From Mastigamoeba balamuthi (lineage: Eukaryota; Evosea; Mastigamoebida; Mastigamoebidae), in NCBI GenBank assembly GCA_902651635.1, contig CACRSC010000045.1, positions 147,839-211,838 of the forward strand: a DNA stretch of 64,000 nucleotides, read 5' to 3'. Shown here in pieces: positions 15,889 to 27,921 of this stretch (the stretch's first letter is position 1; each line of letters opens with the position of its first letter). Under the pieces are notes generated by a model. It worked only from the letters and a program-made list of their open reading frames with translations. It made no database searches and was not told where the DNA came from. Made by a program: the position numbers and the translations under genes.

Positions 15889-18577
15889 ATGAGTGGAGTG
15901 ACGGGTCCTGCCGAGTCCAGGCTCGCGTGCTCGCCCGAGAGCCGCGCGCCCGAGCTCGACATGGCCGAGCTGCTGCCCCGCGAGGCCTGCCTCCGCGTCA
16001 TGCGCTACCTCGACCTGCGCTCCCTGCTGCTCGGCGTCTGCCTCACGCGGTGCCCGCCCTCCCGCGCGCTGTCTCCTCCCCCTCAACGTGGGAGATATTT
16101 TGCGCCCTCGTAAAATATCTTTTTTGAAAGTGCCCCTACGCCCCCTGCGTCCCCTGCGCCCCTCCGCTGCCTGCACAGCAAGCGGTGGGCAGCGCTGGCC
16201 AACGACGAGATGCTGTGGCGACGGCTCTACATCGCCCGGTGGATCCGCAAGGCCCCGATGATGCCGAAGCCCGCGCTGCCCGTACGCCAACACAGTTGAT
16301 CTGCGCTGCCCGCTCGCTGCTCGCCTGCTCGGTGCTGAGGCCGAGTCGATGAGGGCGACGGGATGGGGGGGAGCGACACTGGGCACGGGGCCCGCTCACG
16401 ACGCAGCTGTTGCAGGCGCAGTGGGAGGGCACGTGGAGGGAGCTGTACATGGCGCGGCTGCTGACGGAGCGCAGGCGGTGGACGAGGCCCGCGGCGTCGT
16501 CCAAGGACTACAACAGGCGGGGCGACCAGCTCTCGGCCGAGACCTCCGCCTCCAACATCGTCGCCTACGACTGGGGTGCGCTGCCTGGCCCAGCAACGGT
16601 GGGTGGGCCCCTGCTTGGCTGCTGGGGGCCCCGGGAGACAAGTCGCGTGCGGTGTCTGTGGGGGGTGTGGAGTTGCGGTTCGGTTTTCCTCTCGAGGGGG
16701 TTTCGGGACGTCTTTTGAAAGTCAGGTGCACGCGCTCTGTGGCTCTCCGGGGTTTCGGTCTTTGTACGGGTTTTGTACGGGTTTTTTTTCCTTTAGGTTT
16801 GTTGTTTATTTACGGCTTGCCGACCCTCTCCCTCTGCTCTGTATCCACCGGGCACCCTGTCTACTGTCTCTGCCGATGGCTGCGCCCTACTGATTCGGGC
16901 TGGGGGGCAGTGCACGCGGGCAAGCTGCCAGCAGCGGAGATACTGCACATTGTGAGCGTCGAGCACTACCGCAGCGCGACGTACGCGGACCCCGAGGACG
17001 CGCTGGCGCCGTTCAAGTGGGGCCAGGGCCTCGCCAACAGGGCCATGCAGCGCATGGACTCGAGCTCGAGCGACCCCAAGCGCTCCGAGGCGCTCTTCCG
17101 CGAGGCCTACGCGCAGATGGCGAGCGCAGCGCACACCAAGGAGGTCTTCCAGACGTGGGCGCTGACGCTCTACAACCACGCCAGCATGTACGTCGACGAG
17201 GACTTCGCGGCCTCGGAGGCGCTGCTCGTCGAGTCGATCGAGAAGTACGAGATGTCCGACGCCATGAGCCAGCCCGTCGAGTCGCAGACCGTCAACGGCA
17301 TCGCCGACGCCATGGAGTGCCTCTCGCAGCTCAAGGACAACTCCCCGGAGATCGACTTCTGGTTCAGCCTCGCCATCAAGGCCCGCGCCCACCTTCTATT
17401 GGCTTCTGTTGCCCCGCTTTTCACCATCACTTCTTCACTTGATACGTGCTGCTCGAATAGTCGAGGGCTGTTTGACCTTTGGGACAGTTGCCAGTGCCCT
17501 TTTCTGGTGTTGGGATATGGCCGGGCTGCTGGTCTCGCCAGCACTGCGCCGCCTCGGAACTGACAACAGCAACGACAACACTCGCAGAAGTACCGCGAGG
17601 CTGCGGACCTGGAGCCCTCGAACGGGGCGGTGCTGAACAACTGGGGGCTGGCGTACCACAACCACGCGTTCACCAAGACGGGCATGGCCGCGCAGGATCT
17701 GCTGCAGGCCGCCGTCGAGAAGTACACGCAGGCGCTGCTGCTTGAGTCGGAGAAGTACGTAATACTCTACAACATGGGCGACGCCCTGGCGCAGCTTGCG
17801 CACATCACGCCGGACCCCGCGCGCAGCGACGCGCTATTCGAGCAGGCGAGCCAACAGTACGCACGGTCGCTCGAGGTCAAGAAGGACTACTTCTTCACGC
17901 CCAACAACTGGGGCTGGAGCTACTTCGAGCAGGCCAGCCGCAAGACGGGCATCGAGTTTGAGGAGCTGCTCGCCAAGGCCACGAAGCAGTTCGAGGCCGC
18001 GCTGGGCATACGACCCAACTACCACGTCTCGATCGCGAACCTCGGCAACGTGTGGCTCTCGCGCGCGTGCAGGGCCCAGGATTTTAACGAGGCCCTCATG
18101 GCGTTTGACCGCGCCCGCGAGAACTACGAGCGCGCCCTGCAGATCAGACCGCGCTTCTACAAGGCCATGCACTACCTCGGCCTCCTGCTGCTCGAGAAAT
18201 CCCGAAGACTCCCCCGCATCCCCGCAGTTGCGCTTTTCCCCCGCGTTTTTATTTCTGTACCGATTCAGTTGACACTTTCTTTGTGTGTTCCACAGATGGA
18301 GGCGCAGAAGCGCGGGATGCTGAGGAGCGCGCTGCAGTACTGCCAGGAGAGCCTGATGATCAAGTCCAACTACAACGCGTGCATGTTCACGGCGGCACAC
18401 GCGTGCATGCTGCTGGGGGACGCGGAGCAGTGTGCCGTGTGGATTGCCAAGTACAACAGGATCACCGGTGGCAGCGGGCCCTCTGGCATCGAGCTCAAGC
18501 TGGAGCACTTTGTGCGCCACGGCGACGACCCCGAGTTCTCCTACAAGACGTTCTTCTGGCGATACTGTAGCCAATAA
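15889..18577 (+). CDS. F-box protein with C-terminal tetratricopeptide-type repeats
   Basis: Exons about 15889-16049, 16179-16281, 16416-16575, 16911-17380, 17588-18226 and 18296-18577, roughly 600 residues. Residues 25-70 form an F-box (LPREACLRVMRYLDLRSLL, then RWAALANDEMLWRRLY), the module that docks to Skp1 in SCF ubiquitin ligases. From about residue 290 come at least five helical repeats with the pattern NWG..Y..A....A...Y..AL (for example KYTQALLLE, QYARSLEVK, QFEAALGIR), which are TPR-like substrate-binding repeats. The 17381-17587 intron restores repeat register only with a GC donor (AAG|GCCCGC). The last intron's donor (18224-18227) is uncertain. The family link implies a role in choosing proteins for ubiquitination; the target is unknown. 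Confidence 0.82.
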
Positions 18578-20700
18578 TACCTTCACTTGGTACGATTCGC
18601 TTCTGGCCCAGCACCACCTGTCTGTGCTGTGCTTCCTGGTCAGTTCATTGTGTGCTGCTCAGGAAAGGACTATCAGGGTTCTGCTGTGTGGTCTGCCCCT
18701 AATATAACAGTCCGATTAATGTGCTTTTCGCCCACACATGGGTACATTGGGGGGAGTCTTGTTTTCTCAGGACTCTTCAAGAAAATCAAATTGTGAAGGC
18801 CAGCTCCAATCATTCATTGTCAAGCACTCCCTACATGCACAGAATGTGCAATATGTGTATAAAGAACAAAATCAATCAACATTTGACATAGCTGCCTTTT
18901 ATGCACTGAAGCATTAAGTTTGCATGTGTAGTACTGAATAGCACTATTTTAGTGTATTATTAAACATTTGGTCATCACTGTGTTTTATGTGCTGAAGCAC
19001 CAAATTAGCACATGTAGCAATATAATTTCAGCACAATATTGTACGCAAAGTCAGCAGCACTAAAGTTGCAATATAATTTGATAGTGAGTAATGTGCATAA
19101 TAAGCATAATATACATTATGTGCATATGCACTTTATCAATTTTAGTTATTTTAGTGATTATTTTTTGATTAAATGATTAAAAACGAAAGAAACAATATTG
19201 TTTAATTCAATTCATAGATTTTCTTATTTGTTCTGTGCACAGGTGTAATGTGTAATGGGATGGGGGCCCTCCTGTGGAAGTGGATCTCCTTGTGTTGTAC
19301 CCACTTGTAGACTGAGTTATCAGACAAAAGCATGTTCAGGAGGAAGAGACACAATGTCATCCACTGTAATGGGTCCTTGACACTTGGGGTGATGTTTGTC
19401 TTAAGGAAATGGGGTGGAGTGCATTGGTGTGGAGTGAGGAGATTGTGTTCTCATGCTCAGTCTCCATCAGAGTCAGGCGTGGCACCAGGCTCTGTTCATA
19501 TTATCTTTCACACCTGTAAAAATGGGACCTGTGAGTATTCAAACGGTTTAGCATTAATCACATATTATGAACATTAATCGCTAATTCAGTAAAAAAGATA
19601 AAAAATGAAGAGAAATGCACAGAGAGAGAGGTGTGAATACATACCTCAGATGTGTGCTCAGGCTGATACTGCAGTGTAGCTACAGTGTTAGTCACAGTAG
19701 AGCACTTTTCAGGGGAAAAGGGGAAGAAATAGAGAAATGGAACAGAAAATGGGGAGGAAAAGAGGAACAGTGTACCTGAGTAATGCTGTCTGGAAGCCAT
19801 GCTGCTTTCTCCCCTCTTCTCTGCAGTTTATGACTCCTGGACAAACAGTGAGTTATGTATATTGAACAGGCATCAAAAGGGAGAAAAGGAAGAAGTCAAG
19901 GAACACATCTGAAAGAAGTTCTGTGAAAGGGAAAAACTGTGTGTTGGGGAAAGAAGGATGTGCACCTTCAGTCTCAACCTGATATGAAATGAGAAAGGGA
20001 AGAAAAAGGAAAGGAAAGGGGAAAGGGAGAGGGCAGAGGCAGGGGGGATGAAGGGACAGATTGAAGTGCAGGAAGGGAAGGGGAAGGGAAATATATGTGT
20101 TGTTATAAGGAAAGGGCATAAGGAACATATATAAGAACTGTGAGTGAAAGGGTTGAGGAAAGGAAAATGAAGAGAAGGAAACAGGAACAGGGCAAGGACA
20201 AGGAGTAGGCTGCCTTGGCCACTACTCAGCCTTTCACTTCATATCACTACACACTGGTCTGCTATGTGCCACTACACATTTTCTCTACTATGTATATGGG
20301 TTCACTATGTGGAACTACATATCTTCACTTCTGCTAGCAGAGCTTGCATAGGGAAGATAGCTTGTGCTTTCACTATGAAACATCCTTGTAATTGACATGT
20401 AAACTACTGCTTCTTCATGGCATACTGCATTCTTCTCTTAATTCTCAGTTGCCTCTGGGTCACCAGCATTTAATGCTGGTAGCAGAAAGAGAAGAGACAC
20501 CAAATATACCCTCAAAATCAGGGTTGAACAAACGATCAGTGCCCTTAATTGCATGTTTTCATGGAGTGATGGTAACTACTGCAGAATATTATATGGAATT
20601 CATATGTATGAATATCTGCTTGTGTACCACTCCTTCTTATTATCTCTCACATCTCCCTGGGTTGTGAAAAACTCAGTCAGTACCAAGATTGTGTTTTTGG
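18578..20700. other. AT-rich intergenic region with a long purine-rich tract
   Basis: The GC content falls abruptly from about 18.7 kb. No gene is supported. From about 19,680 to 20,215 the plus strand is almost all A and G (repeats of GGAAAGGG type), with few pyrimidines. Confidence 0.6.
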
Positions 20701-20702
20701 TA

Positions 20703-20800
20703 TTGTCAGGTCGGGTCAAGAGAATCACTGCTTTGCCAGAAAAAAAAAGGGGTGAAGCCGATAAAAAAACGTGGCAGATTCTGCCAGCAGATTTGGGGAC
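20703..20800 (+). repeat. Left terminal inverted repeat of the 8.3-kb transposon
   Basis: It shares with the right end the order AGGTCGGGTCAAGAGAATCA, a poly-A run, AAGCCGATAAAAAA, and CGTGGCAGATTC. Small length differences fall in the A-runs. Confidence 0.88.
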
Positions 20801-22669
20801 TTGCTCTGTGCAGGCTTAGTGGGTCGATGCTCTTGTTCTTGGCGTCCTTGGTGGTGCTGCTGCCAGCCTTCGTGCTCTTGCCGTGGTAAATCTTCTCCAC
20901 TCTCCCACTCACTGCCCTGTGCTTTCTTGTGTCTGTCCCTCACATCCGTCCCCTGCTCAGTTGCACCTGCGTGCCGCGTCGTCAGGGCTGTGCTGGGGGG
21001 GCGTCGCTCGTGATGGGTGGTGCCATCTCGACATCCTGCATCGCGGGGGCCGATGGGCCATTAGCAGCAGTACTGTCACTCGCTGGCACTGATCTCCACG
21101 TCCTGGCACCGCCCTGCTGCTGGCCTCACTGCTGCCATTCTCACTGCACCTATCCACGGGGTCTGCCCTGGCCACCTTGGCCGGTGCTGTCCTGCTGCAG
21201 GGGTGTGCACCAGTGGCACCATAACTGCCAACACTGGGTTATGATCGCAGCAAGACTCGGGCACAAGCAGTGAAGCAGCACCAGGGGACCCAAGAGTGGC
21301 GTGATTTCCAGGCATTCACAGTGTTTCAGTGCCTGCTTGCATTGCTCACGTTCATTAAGGAGCCTAACCTCGCCATGTTGCACACCAAGCTGTGCACACT
21401 CATCACAGCCTTCTGTTCCTCCAGAGCACACGTGGGGGCCTTACACCCTTGGCAGCTGCAGACTCTGGGGACAGTGTGTGGATAGCTGCCTGCCTTTTGA
21501 GCAGGGGCTCTGCAATGCTCAGTGCTTTACCAAGCCGTCTTGAGTGTTGGGACTTGAACAACTGCATACAAAGCATGCACAATACTGCAGTAATTGCAAT
21601 GGGCTTTTCTGAGTCAACAACTGTCTATCAGTCATATCGTATGTGCTGGGGTCATGGAACTGAGACGGACTGGTTCATACAGGTCTGTGACTTGGCCATG
21701 CTTGTTCATTGGTCAACCTGCAGATGACTCCTCACTATGTGTGAAAATTTGTTAGTTCACAAATTTTGAGTAGAAAACCAGCACCACACATTCAACTTGC
21801 CTGCAAAATTTCAAGACCTTTGCACAAACCGGGCTTCTTTGCCAGACCTTTCGTGTTCATCTATTAATACAAGATGTTGCCTCTTCTATTTAAAGAACAC
21901 TATTCCAATTCATTATCTGGTTCTCCTTTGCAAACTGCAATATTCTTTTCCCATGCTTCATGGTGAGTATGATGTCAAACTTGAATGTTCATATTCTAGG
22001 TCTACTTCTTTTGTTCTGAGCTGAACTATTAAGAGTGATACCTGGATATCCTGATCTTTGAGAATGACGTGATTCATGCAAAACAGATTTCTATATCTTC
22101 TAAATTTCCTCTTTTTGTACAAACTCTGTGTGATTACTCTTCTTCCTTCATGTGGGCCTGACCAGTCACAGGAGCCAGTATCTCACTAATACCATGCTAT
22201 TTTTGTATCCACTTCAGCATACTGAGCAGCTGTAGTATCAGCTAGAAATTGAAATAGAAATATCGTCATTTCCCGTTCTGCTACCAGAAAGGAATGAGCT
22301 CTTTCGAGCCAGGGGCGTGGGGGTGGAGGAGGGGAAGGGGGGGGTTATGGTGGGTGGTGGGTTTTGGGGGGGGGCATGTGTGTTGTAGGACTTGAGAGGG
22401 TACGTCCAGGGGCGGTTCTGAGAAGACTGGTTCCAGTACCACATCCTGTTTTTGGTTCCTTGCTTTGTTAGTATATCAGTTGAACAGGCTGATTAACATG
22501 TGGTTATGGTCAACATTGGGGGTGCAGTGGCATTTGATTGCAATTTTAACAACAATGTTGTCAGGTGCCATGGGGGCCAGAGTGTCAGGTGATTTTCGTT
22601 TGTGGGTAGTGGCGGGGGTTGGTTCTGCCCTCAGTACTGTCTGTTTTGGGATGGGTGGTTCTGAGCAGT

Positions 22670-23480
22670 CTAGCTTGTGGGCCGTGAAGGGCAGTCGTCT
22701 CTGGGTTGGTTTTTTGGATGTGGAAGGAGCTGCCAGTCTCTTGTTGAACCACATGTCATTGTCAGTGGGTTCTGAGACTGTAAATGGTCTGTAAGTTTTT
22801 CCTGTGGATTTATAGCATTTGGCGGGGCGGCACCATATGCCAGTGTGTAGTGCATTGGGGTGGCGTCTTTGAATCTAATGGATTGGGCATGTGCCCATTG
22901 TTTCAGCCCAGAAGGGGCTACACCTGCAATGTCAGTGAGTTTCGTACGCCACTGGGTTTGCCGTGGGCAGGCCCATAGGCGGTGGGCAAGGAAGTCAGCT
23001 TTGATAGTGCAGAACGGGCACCGAGGGTCACTACAGTGCAGTTGAGTGCAGGGCCAGGTCTTCCCATACTCGTCTGGGGGTCATGGCTTGTGCATTTTTG
23101 TGTGTGCAGTATGTGCCCATAAGGGCTTGGTGCCAGCAAAGGCCTCCCATGCACTGTGCATGTTTTCTGGTGTTTTTGTGAAGGAGGACCAGTGGGATCT
23201 GTGCAATACCCATCATGGTCTCTTGGGTCATTCACCAGTGTAGACAGTGTCACTGTGCCATGTTGAATTCTGTATGGAAGTTGTGTGTATGTGTCTGGGG
23301 TTTCTCAATTGTGAGTTCCTGAATCGTGGCTAGGTCTATTCCCCATAGTGGGTGTTCTGGGTCATGGCATCTGTCCTGGGTTAGCACTTGTTGTGCGAGT
23401 TTGTCAGCCAGCACATTCAGTTGGATGACTTGTTGTGTAGTTCGGTGCCCTATCTCTGGTTATCCTGTGCTATACACGCT
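22670..23480 (-). mobile_element. LINE (non-LTR retrotransposon) remnant: RNase H end and C-terminal zinc knuckle
   Basis: On the minus strand, about 22,985-23,025 encodes CPFCTIKADFLAHRLWACP, the CxxC...H...C knuckle typical of the C-terminus of LINE reverse-transcriptase proteins. Upstream, at about 23,390-23,460, is IGHRTTQQVIQLNVLADKLA, which resembles the end of an RNase H domain (GH....N..AD.LA). The reading frame between is interrupted. No reverse-transcriptase core was found, so this is a decayed 3' portion. It lies inside the 8.3-kb DNA transposon, implying it landed there later or was carried along. Confidence 0.7.
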
Positions 23481-25703
23481 TTCGTGGCATCACTTTCCTC
23501 CCCACGTCCTTCCAGTTGGTGGCTGTGGATGTGTCTATACCCTCCCCCCCCTGTTGGCATGTGCAAGTTCCCGTAGCCAGATGAATCTATGGACCTCGTC
23601 TTTGTCTACCACTGTGGTGAGATCCTCCTTATATAGGGTTTGCATGATAAGGTGTAGCATCAGCTATGCGGGCCCACCACGTGAAACTGAACAAACCACA
23701 TTTTCCTTATGTGCTGTTATGAGAGGACCATTTTTAGTCTTGAGCTATTATCTGTGAGAAATATCAATATTTGAATATATAAATCATAAGGGATCAGAAT
23801 TTTAAATTCTATATCAATTTCCAAAATTAGTTTCATTTTTCATATTTAGATTCAAAGCACTGAAGGAAGCTTGTTTTGATGCACACTGTATCATTCTTGT
23901 TATCAATCTCGTTCTTTCCATCATAATAAACCAGCATGTCTGATGCCTTTCTGAATACATCAGGTTGCTCTCATGGGCATCATCATTTGTTGTTTGTTCA
24001 ACGTAGATAATTCATATTTCATTTCATTTGTTGTTTGTTGGCAGTTCAGCTGATATTCGGCTATTATCTGTATGTGGGTTGACTTTCTGTTATCTAACAA
24101 GAAGTGCTTCAGATCTTTCTTTTCAGGATATCAAGAAGTCAAAATTGAAGTCAGTTTCAAGAAATGTAAATCAACATTTCATTCTTGTTTCATCTTTATA
24201 CTGGATTTCATTAATAGTATTAGAATGCCTCTTGTTAGTATGAAAATAACAGAAGCAGAAGGCAGAATGAAGGAATGCAGCCAAAAGAGCTTTGCATTCT
24301 GTTATTATTTAGATGAGACTACTTTTATATTACTTCTTTACTTATTGCTATGCAGTCAGAAAGAAAGACATACATTAAATGGGTGCTTCTTTTACCATTT
24401 GTGAAAGGTAAGATTTTCTCATTATTTCAGATTTAGAAAATACAGTATGTATCTCAGGTGGGGTTTTTATGAAGCAAATTAGCCATTGGCTTCCTCTCTG
24501 TGCTTATTACTTCTCTGTATGCTCGCTCTATCTGCAATGGCAGCATCCACATGTAGAACAGGAATTGATATGAAAGGGCACCCTCTGAAATTTAATCTTA
24601 TACCATAAATGAATTAAATCCTAATCTTGTACCTCAAATCAAAGATTTTGGTCCAATTTTAAGTGTTAAAGAAAAGTGGGCCTCCTTTTGCTCCAGGTTG
24701 GCTCCTCTCGACTTCACTTCACTTTGCTCTGCTCCGGCCTGGACCAAACCTCAATACACCTCAGCCAACTTTCCAGGAATCCGAAATTATTGGTCTATAA
24801 TCTATTGATCCAAGGTAAATTGCTCTAGTCTTTTTGAGAGGCCTTTTTGCACTATGAGCAGTCTCCAAGTTACTGAACGATACTTTATTTTGAGCTTATC
24901 ATCACTGATGTTTTTGAATAGTTTAAGTAAATTCTGTTTTTCACTTCTGTAAATCTGCACTGATTTCATACTTAAAGAAGCACAGTGTAGAGCTGATCTA
25001 TGAAGAGAAGCAACATGCTTATAGAGTGCATTCAGATAACAATCAGAATTATGATCAGTATCTTCATAACCTCTGGATATCATTATCAATACCATTTTTC
25101 TGCAGAAATCAAGTTGCTTATCTTAGATTCTGCAGTAATAGTCTCTGTTAAATTCAGAAAGGACTTTCTGTTTGTCTCTATAACTATTACTGCACTTAAG
25201 AAGATGATGATTTGAAGGTTAAGAACAATACCTTCTCAAGTAGAGAAATGACAGTTTGCACTTTGTTTCTCATGATAATACTGATAATAATGCCGGTGCT
25301 TCAGTTGTTCAAGAGTAAAGTGTCTTTTTTCGATTAGTACAAAGAGTTATTTGAAATATCTAGCTTTATAAAGGAGGAGAGTGCATTGATTTCAGCATGG
25401 GAAATCCGAGAACTTGATGGACAAGTGAAAAGTAACTATTACATTGAGTTTTCTGATGCTTCAGAAAGTATTCTTTACAGTAGAAGCTCAGAGGCAGAGG
25501 AAGCTCTGTCTGCTGTAAAAATACTGATATGAATTGATTGATTAATTATAATATTAAAGTTGAAAATCACTTTTGTTCATTTTTCTCAGAGTAGGTAGCA
25601 TGAAGAGGTAATCACAAAGGAATTACCAGTTTATCAGGAACTTTTTGTGCAATGAAGTGAGTTGAATAGTGTCATGAGTTTGTTGCTGTGTTTGGTCTAG
25701 CTC

Positions 25704-26864
25704 CTATTGTGCATGCTCACATTCAGCATGCTCATCTTCTGCCTGCTCTAACTCAGTACGCTCATGCACAACCTGCTCCTGCTCAAACTGAACGTGCTCC
25801 TGGTCGAACTGAGCATGCTCCTGATCGAACTGAACATGCTCTTGGTCGAACTGAACATGCTCCTGGTCGAACTGAGCATGGTTCTGGTCGAACTGGGCAT
25901 GCTCCTGCTCCACATGCACAGCCTTTGCCTGCTCAAATTCAGCACGCTCCTGGGCTACACGCTCCTGCTTAGCTGTGTGATACCTGATGAACTGTGCCTC
26001 GACTTCTTCATCATGAAGATGGTACTGAGCTGCTAGGTCATCAATCTCGCCAAAAAGATGTTCAAGCTTCTCCTGGACCTCTGCCATCCTCTTGTGCTCT
26101 GCAGCAGAGATCCAAGGGGAACTTCGGGGCAGAATGGATTGCTGGGTCATTGCTGAAACTGGTACTATGGCTGTTGTGGCCCCACAGTCCTGAGGTACTT
26201 GTGAGCGTGCGAACTTAGCTGGTGGGAACACCCCAGACTGCTCGTGGAGACGCTTGAGCCATCCCTGTGCTGAGGGCGCAACTTTGACATGACCTTCATA
26301 GGCTTGTGCCAACTGGTGCTGAAGCTCCTCTGGACCCCCACGAGGGGTTTCAGCTTGGACTGGAATATGCAGTTGGGCACGAACAGCACGAGCTTTGAGC
26401 TCCTGTTGTGCTGTGTCTTCTTTGGTCTTGGCTCTCGCCTCTTGGCTTCTTTTGACCTCGTCTGCATGACGTGCCCTATTTTCCTCCTCCCACTTATGCT
26501 TGGCAGCCTGCCACTTCTCTTTTTCATCAGAAAAGATTGCGATGATCTGCTTTTCGTGCCAAGCATATGCCTTCGAAGGGCACATGGCCCACCCCAAGCA
26601 GGGCACACCACAGTTCCCAGCACAGTGTTGTGCGTGGCTTTCTGTAGAACAGTTCCCGAGGCAGCGAATCTTGTGGCAATCCTTACAGAGACGGAGTTTG
26701 CAGGCAGCTACCTTCTCGAATGGCCCTGGATCAGGCCTCTGTGGAAGGGTTAGAGATGTGGTGGCGCACTTCTGGCAGGTAATGCACCTTGGGCGCCGGG
26801 ATTGTGAAGGGGGTCTTCCACGACATGGGCTATGTTTGCTCTGCCTTGAGATTGCAAGGTGCAC
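25704..26864 (-). CDS. Transposon-encoded Cys-rich and heptad-repeat protein
   Basis: 386 residues without an intron. Residues 25-105 are rich in Cys/His pairs (CITCQKC, CKDCHKIRC, CAGNCGVPC), suggesting two or three zinc-binding modules. The middle is charged helix. The last 100 residues contain six to seven near-identical heptads of the type EHAQFDQ, predicting a coiled coil. Its start is 23 bases from the transposase ATG on the opposite strand, so the two share one promoter region and both probably belong to the element. A DNA-binding or oligomerising accessory factor is an inference; I do not recognise the family. Confidence 0.65.
   Translation of the reverse strand: MHLAISRQSKHSPCRGRPPSQSRRPRCITCQKCATTSLTLPQRPDPGPFEKVAACKLRLCKDCHKIRCLGNCSTESHAQHCAGNCGVPCLGWAMCPSKAYAWHEKQIIAIFSDEKEKWQAAKHKWEEENRARHADEVKRSQEARAKTKEDTAQQELKARAVRAQLHIPVQAETPRGGPEELQHQLAQAYEGHVKVAPSAQGWLKRLHEQSGVFPPAKFARSQVPQDCGATTAIVPVSAMTQQSILPRSSPWISAAEHKRMAEVQEKLEHLFGEIDDLAAQYHLHDEEVEAQFIRYHTAKQERVAQERAEFEQAKAVHVEQEHAQFDQNHAQFDQEHVQFDQEHVQFDQEHAQFDQEHVQFEQEQVVHERTELEQAEDEHAECEHAQ
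25775..25915 (-). repeat. 21-base coding minisatellite
   Basis: Six to seven tandem 21-base units, each encoding seven residues (E-H-[AV]-Q-F-D-Q), lie inside the Cys-rich protein gene. Units differ at few positions. Unit length equals one coiled-coil heptad, so copy-number change keeps the heptad register. Confidence 0.88.
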
Positions 26865-26886
26865 TGGATATCACAAATCTGAAAGA

Positions 26887-27921
26887 ATGGCAAGGGCAGA
26901 AGAGCAGCAGCGCCGTGCAGAGCTTTACAATATTGCTCTCGGAGAGAGCGCACTCCAACATGGGGTTGCAGCCACTATGGAGGCGCACAAGAATGACAGT
27001 GTTTCTCGGGGTACAGTTGTCTATTGGCGCAACCAGGTCATGCATGGCCGGACACAGAGCATGTGGGGTGGCTATCGTTGGTCCAAGTACTCAGAAGCAG
27101 AACTGGATATACTGTACTCCACCCTATACTCCTCAACAGTACAGCGGCAAGGTGTGGTGTCCATCTCAGAGTTGCGATCAGATCTTCAAGATGTTTGTGA
27201 CACACATGGGATTCCACGAATCACACGCTGGTGGGTGATACACGTGGTCCAGCAATGGGGCTGGACGTGGAAACGGGGTGTTGTTGTACAATGGCGCAAG
27301 TTTCTGCCAGAGAACATATCATACTACATAGAGTATCTGCACTGGTCAGTCAGTGTGGACCCAACACGTTTGCGGTTCCTTGACAAGGCTGCTTTTGATA
27401 GTCGAGAGCTTCAGCGCACTCTCGTCCTTGCCCCTGCAGGATTCTGTCCAGAGATCGTTAGTACAGCAGCATTGGGCGAGACTGTTGCTGTGATGGGCAT
27501 AACATCAGTTGTACCAGGCAGTGATCCAGTGCTTATTTCGTGTAGGGATTCCACTAACACACAGTGGACGTTTGGGGACTTTCTGCTATCTCTGCTCGAA
27601 TCCGGGTTCCTGCGGCAAGGAGACATTCTTGTAACAGATAATGCTCGTATCCACACAGCCTCTGGTGTCCTAGACACAGTTGTTCCTGTATTGCAGTCAG
27701 CAGGGGTGACATTCTACGTTCTGCCCACGTACTCTCCAGAGCTTAATCCCATTGAGCTTGTGTGGTCCTATGCAAAGACGATTCTGCGACAATCACGTGA
27801 TGTAAGGGCAGATTTTCGCAGTGAGGTGATACGTGCTCTGGGAGCAGTGACTCTTGAGGTCCTAGAGCGGTTCTATTACCACTGCCTGACCTTTTGGAAC
27901 AAAGAGTTGAGGGAGATTTAG
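26887..27921 (+). CDS. DDE transposase, Tc1/mariner-IS630 superfamily
   Basis: 344 residues from ATG 26887. The frame is open further upstream, but that stretch overlaps the divergent gene. An N-terminal helix-turn-helix region is followed by the catalytic triad: Asp166 in RFLDKAAF, Asp251 in LVTDNARIH, and Glu290 in YSPELNPIELVWS, the last two being signature blocks of the family. The frame is intact and the triad complete, so activity is possible. It cuts and pastes the surrounding element at TA sites. Confidence 0.9.
   Translation: MARAEEQQRRAELYNIALGESALQHGVAATMEAHKNDSVSRGTVVYWRNQVMHGRTQSMWGGYRWSKYSEAELDILYSTLYSSTVQRQGVVSISELRSDLQDVCDTHGIPRITRWWVIHVVQQWGWTWKRGVVVQWRKFLPENISYYIEYLHWSVSVDPTRLRFLDKAAFDSRELQRTLVLAPAGFCPEIVSTAALGETVAVMGITSVVPGSDPVLISCRDSTNTQWTFGDFLLSLLESGFLRQGDILVTDNARIHTASGVLDTVVPVLQSAGVTFYVLPTYSPELNPIELVWSYAKTILRQSRDVRADFRSEVIRALGAVTLEVLERFYYHCLTFWNKELREI

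Noticed and set aside
20706-20912. Minus-strand KSTKAGSSTTKDAKNKS-type text near the transposon left end
   Set aside because: Lys/Ser-rich and short, without a recognised family; may be captured DNA but cannot be supported.
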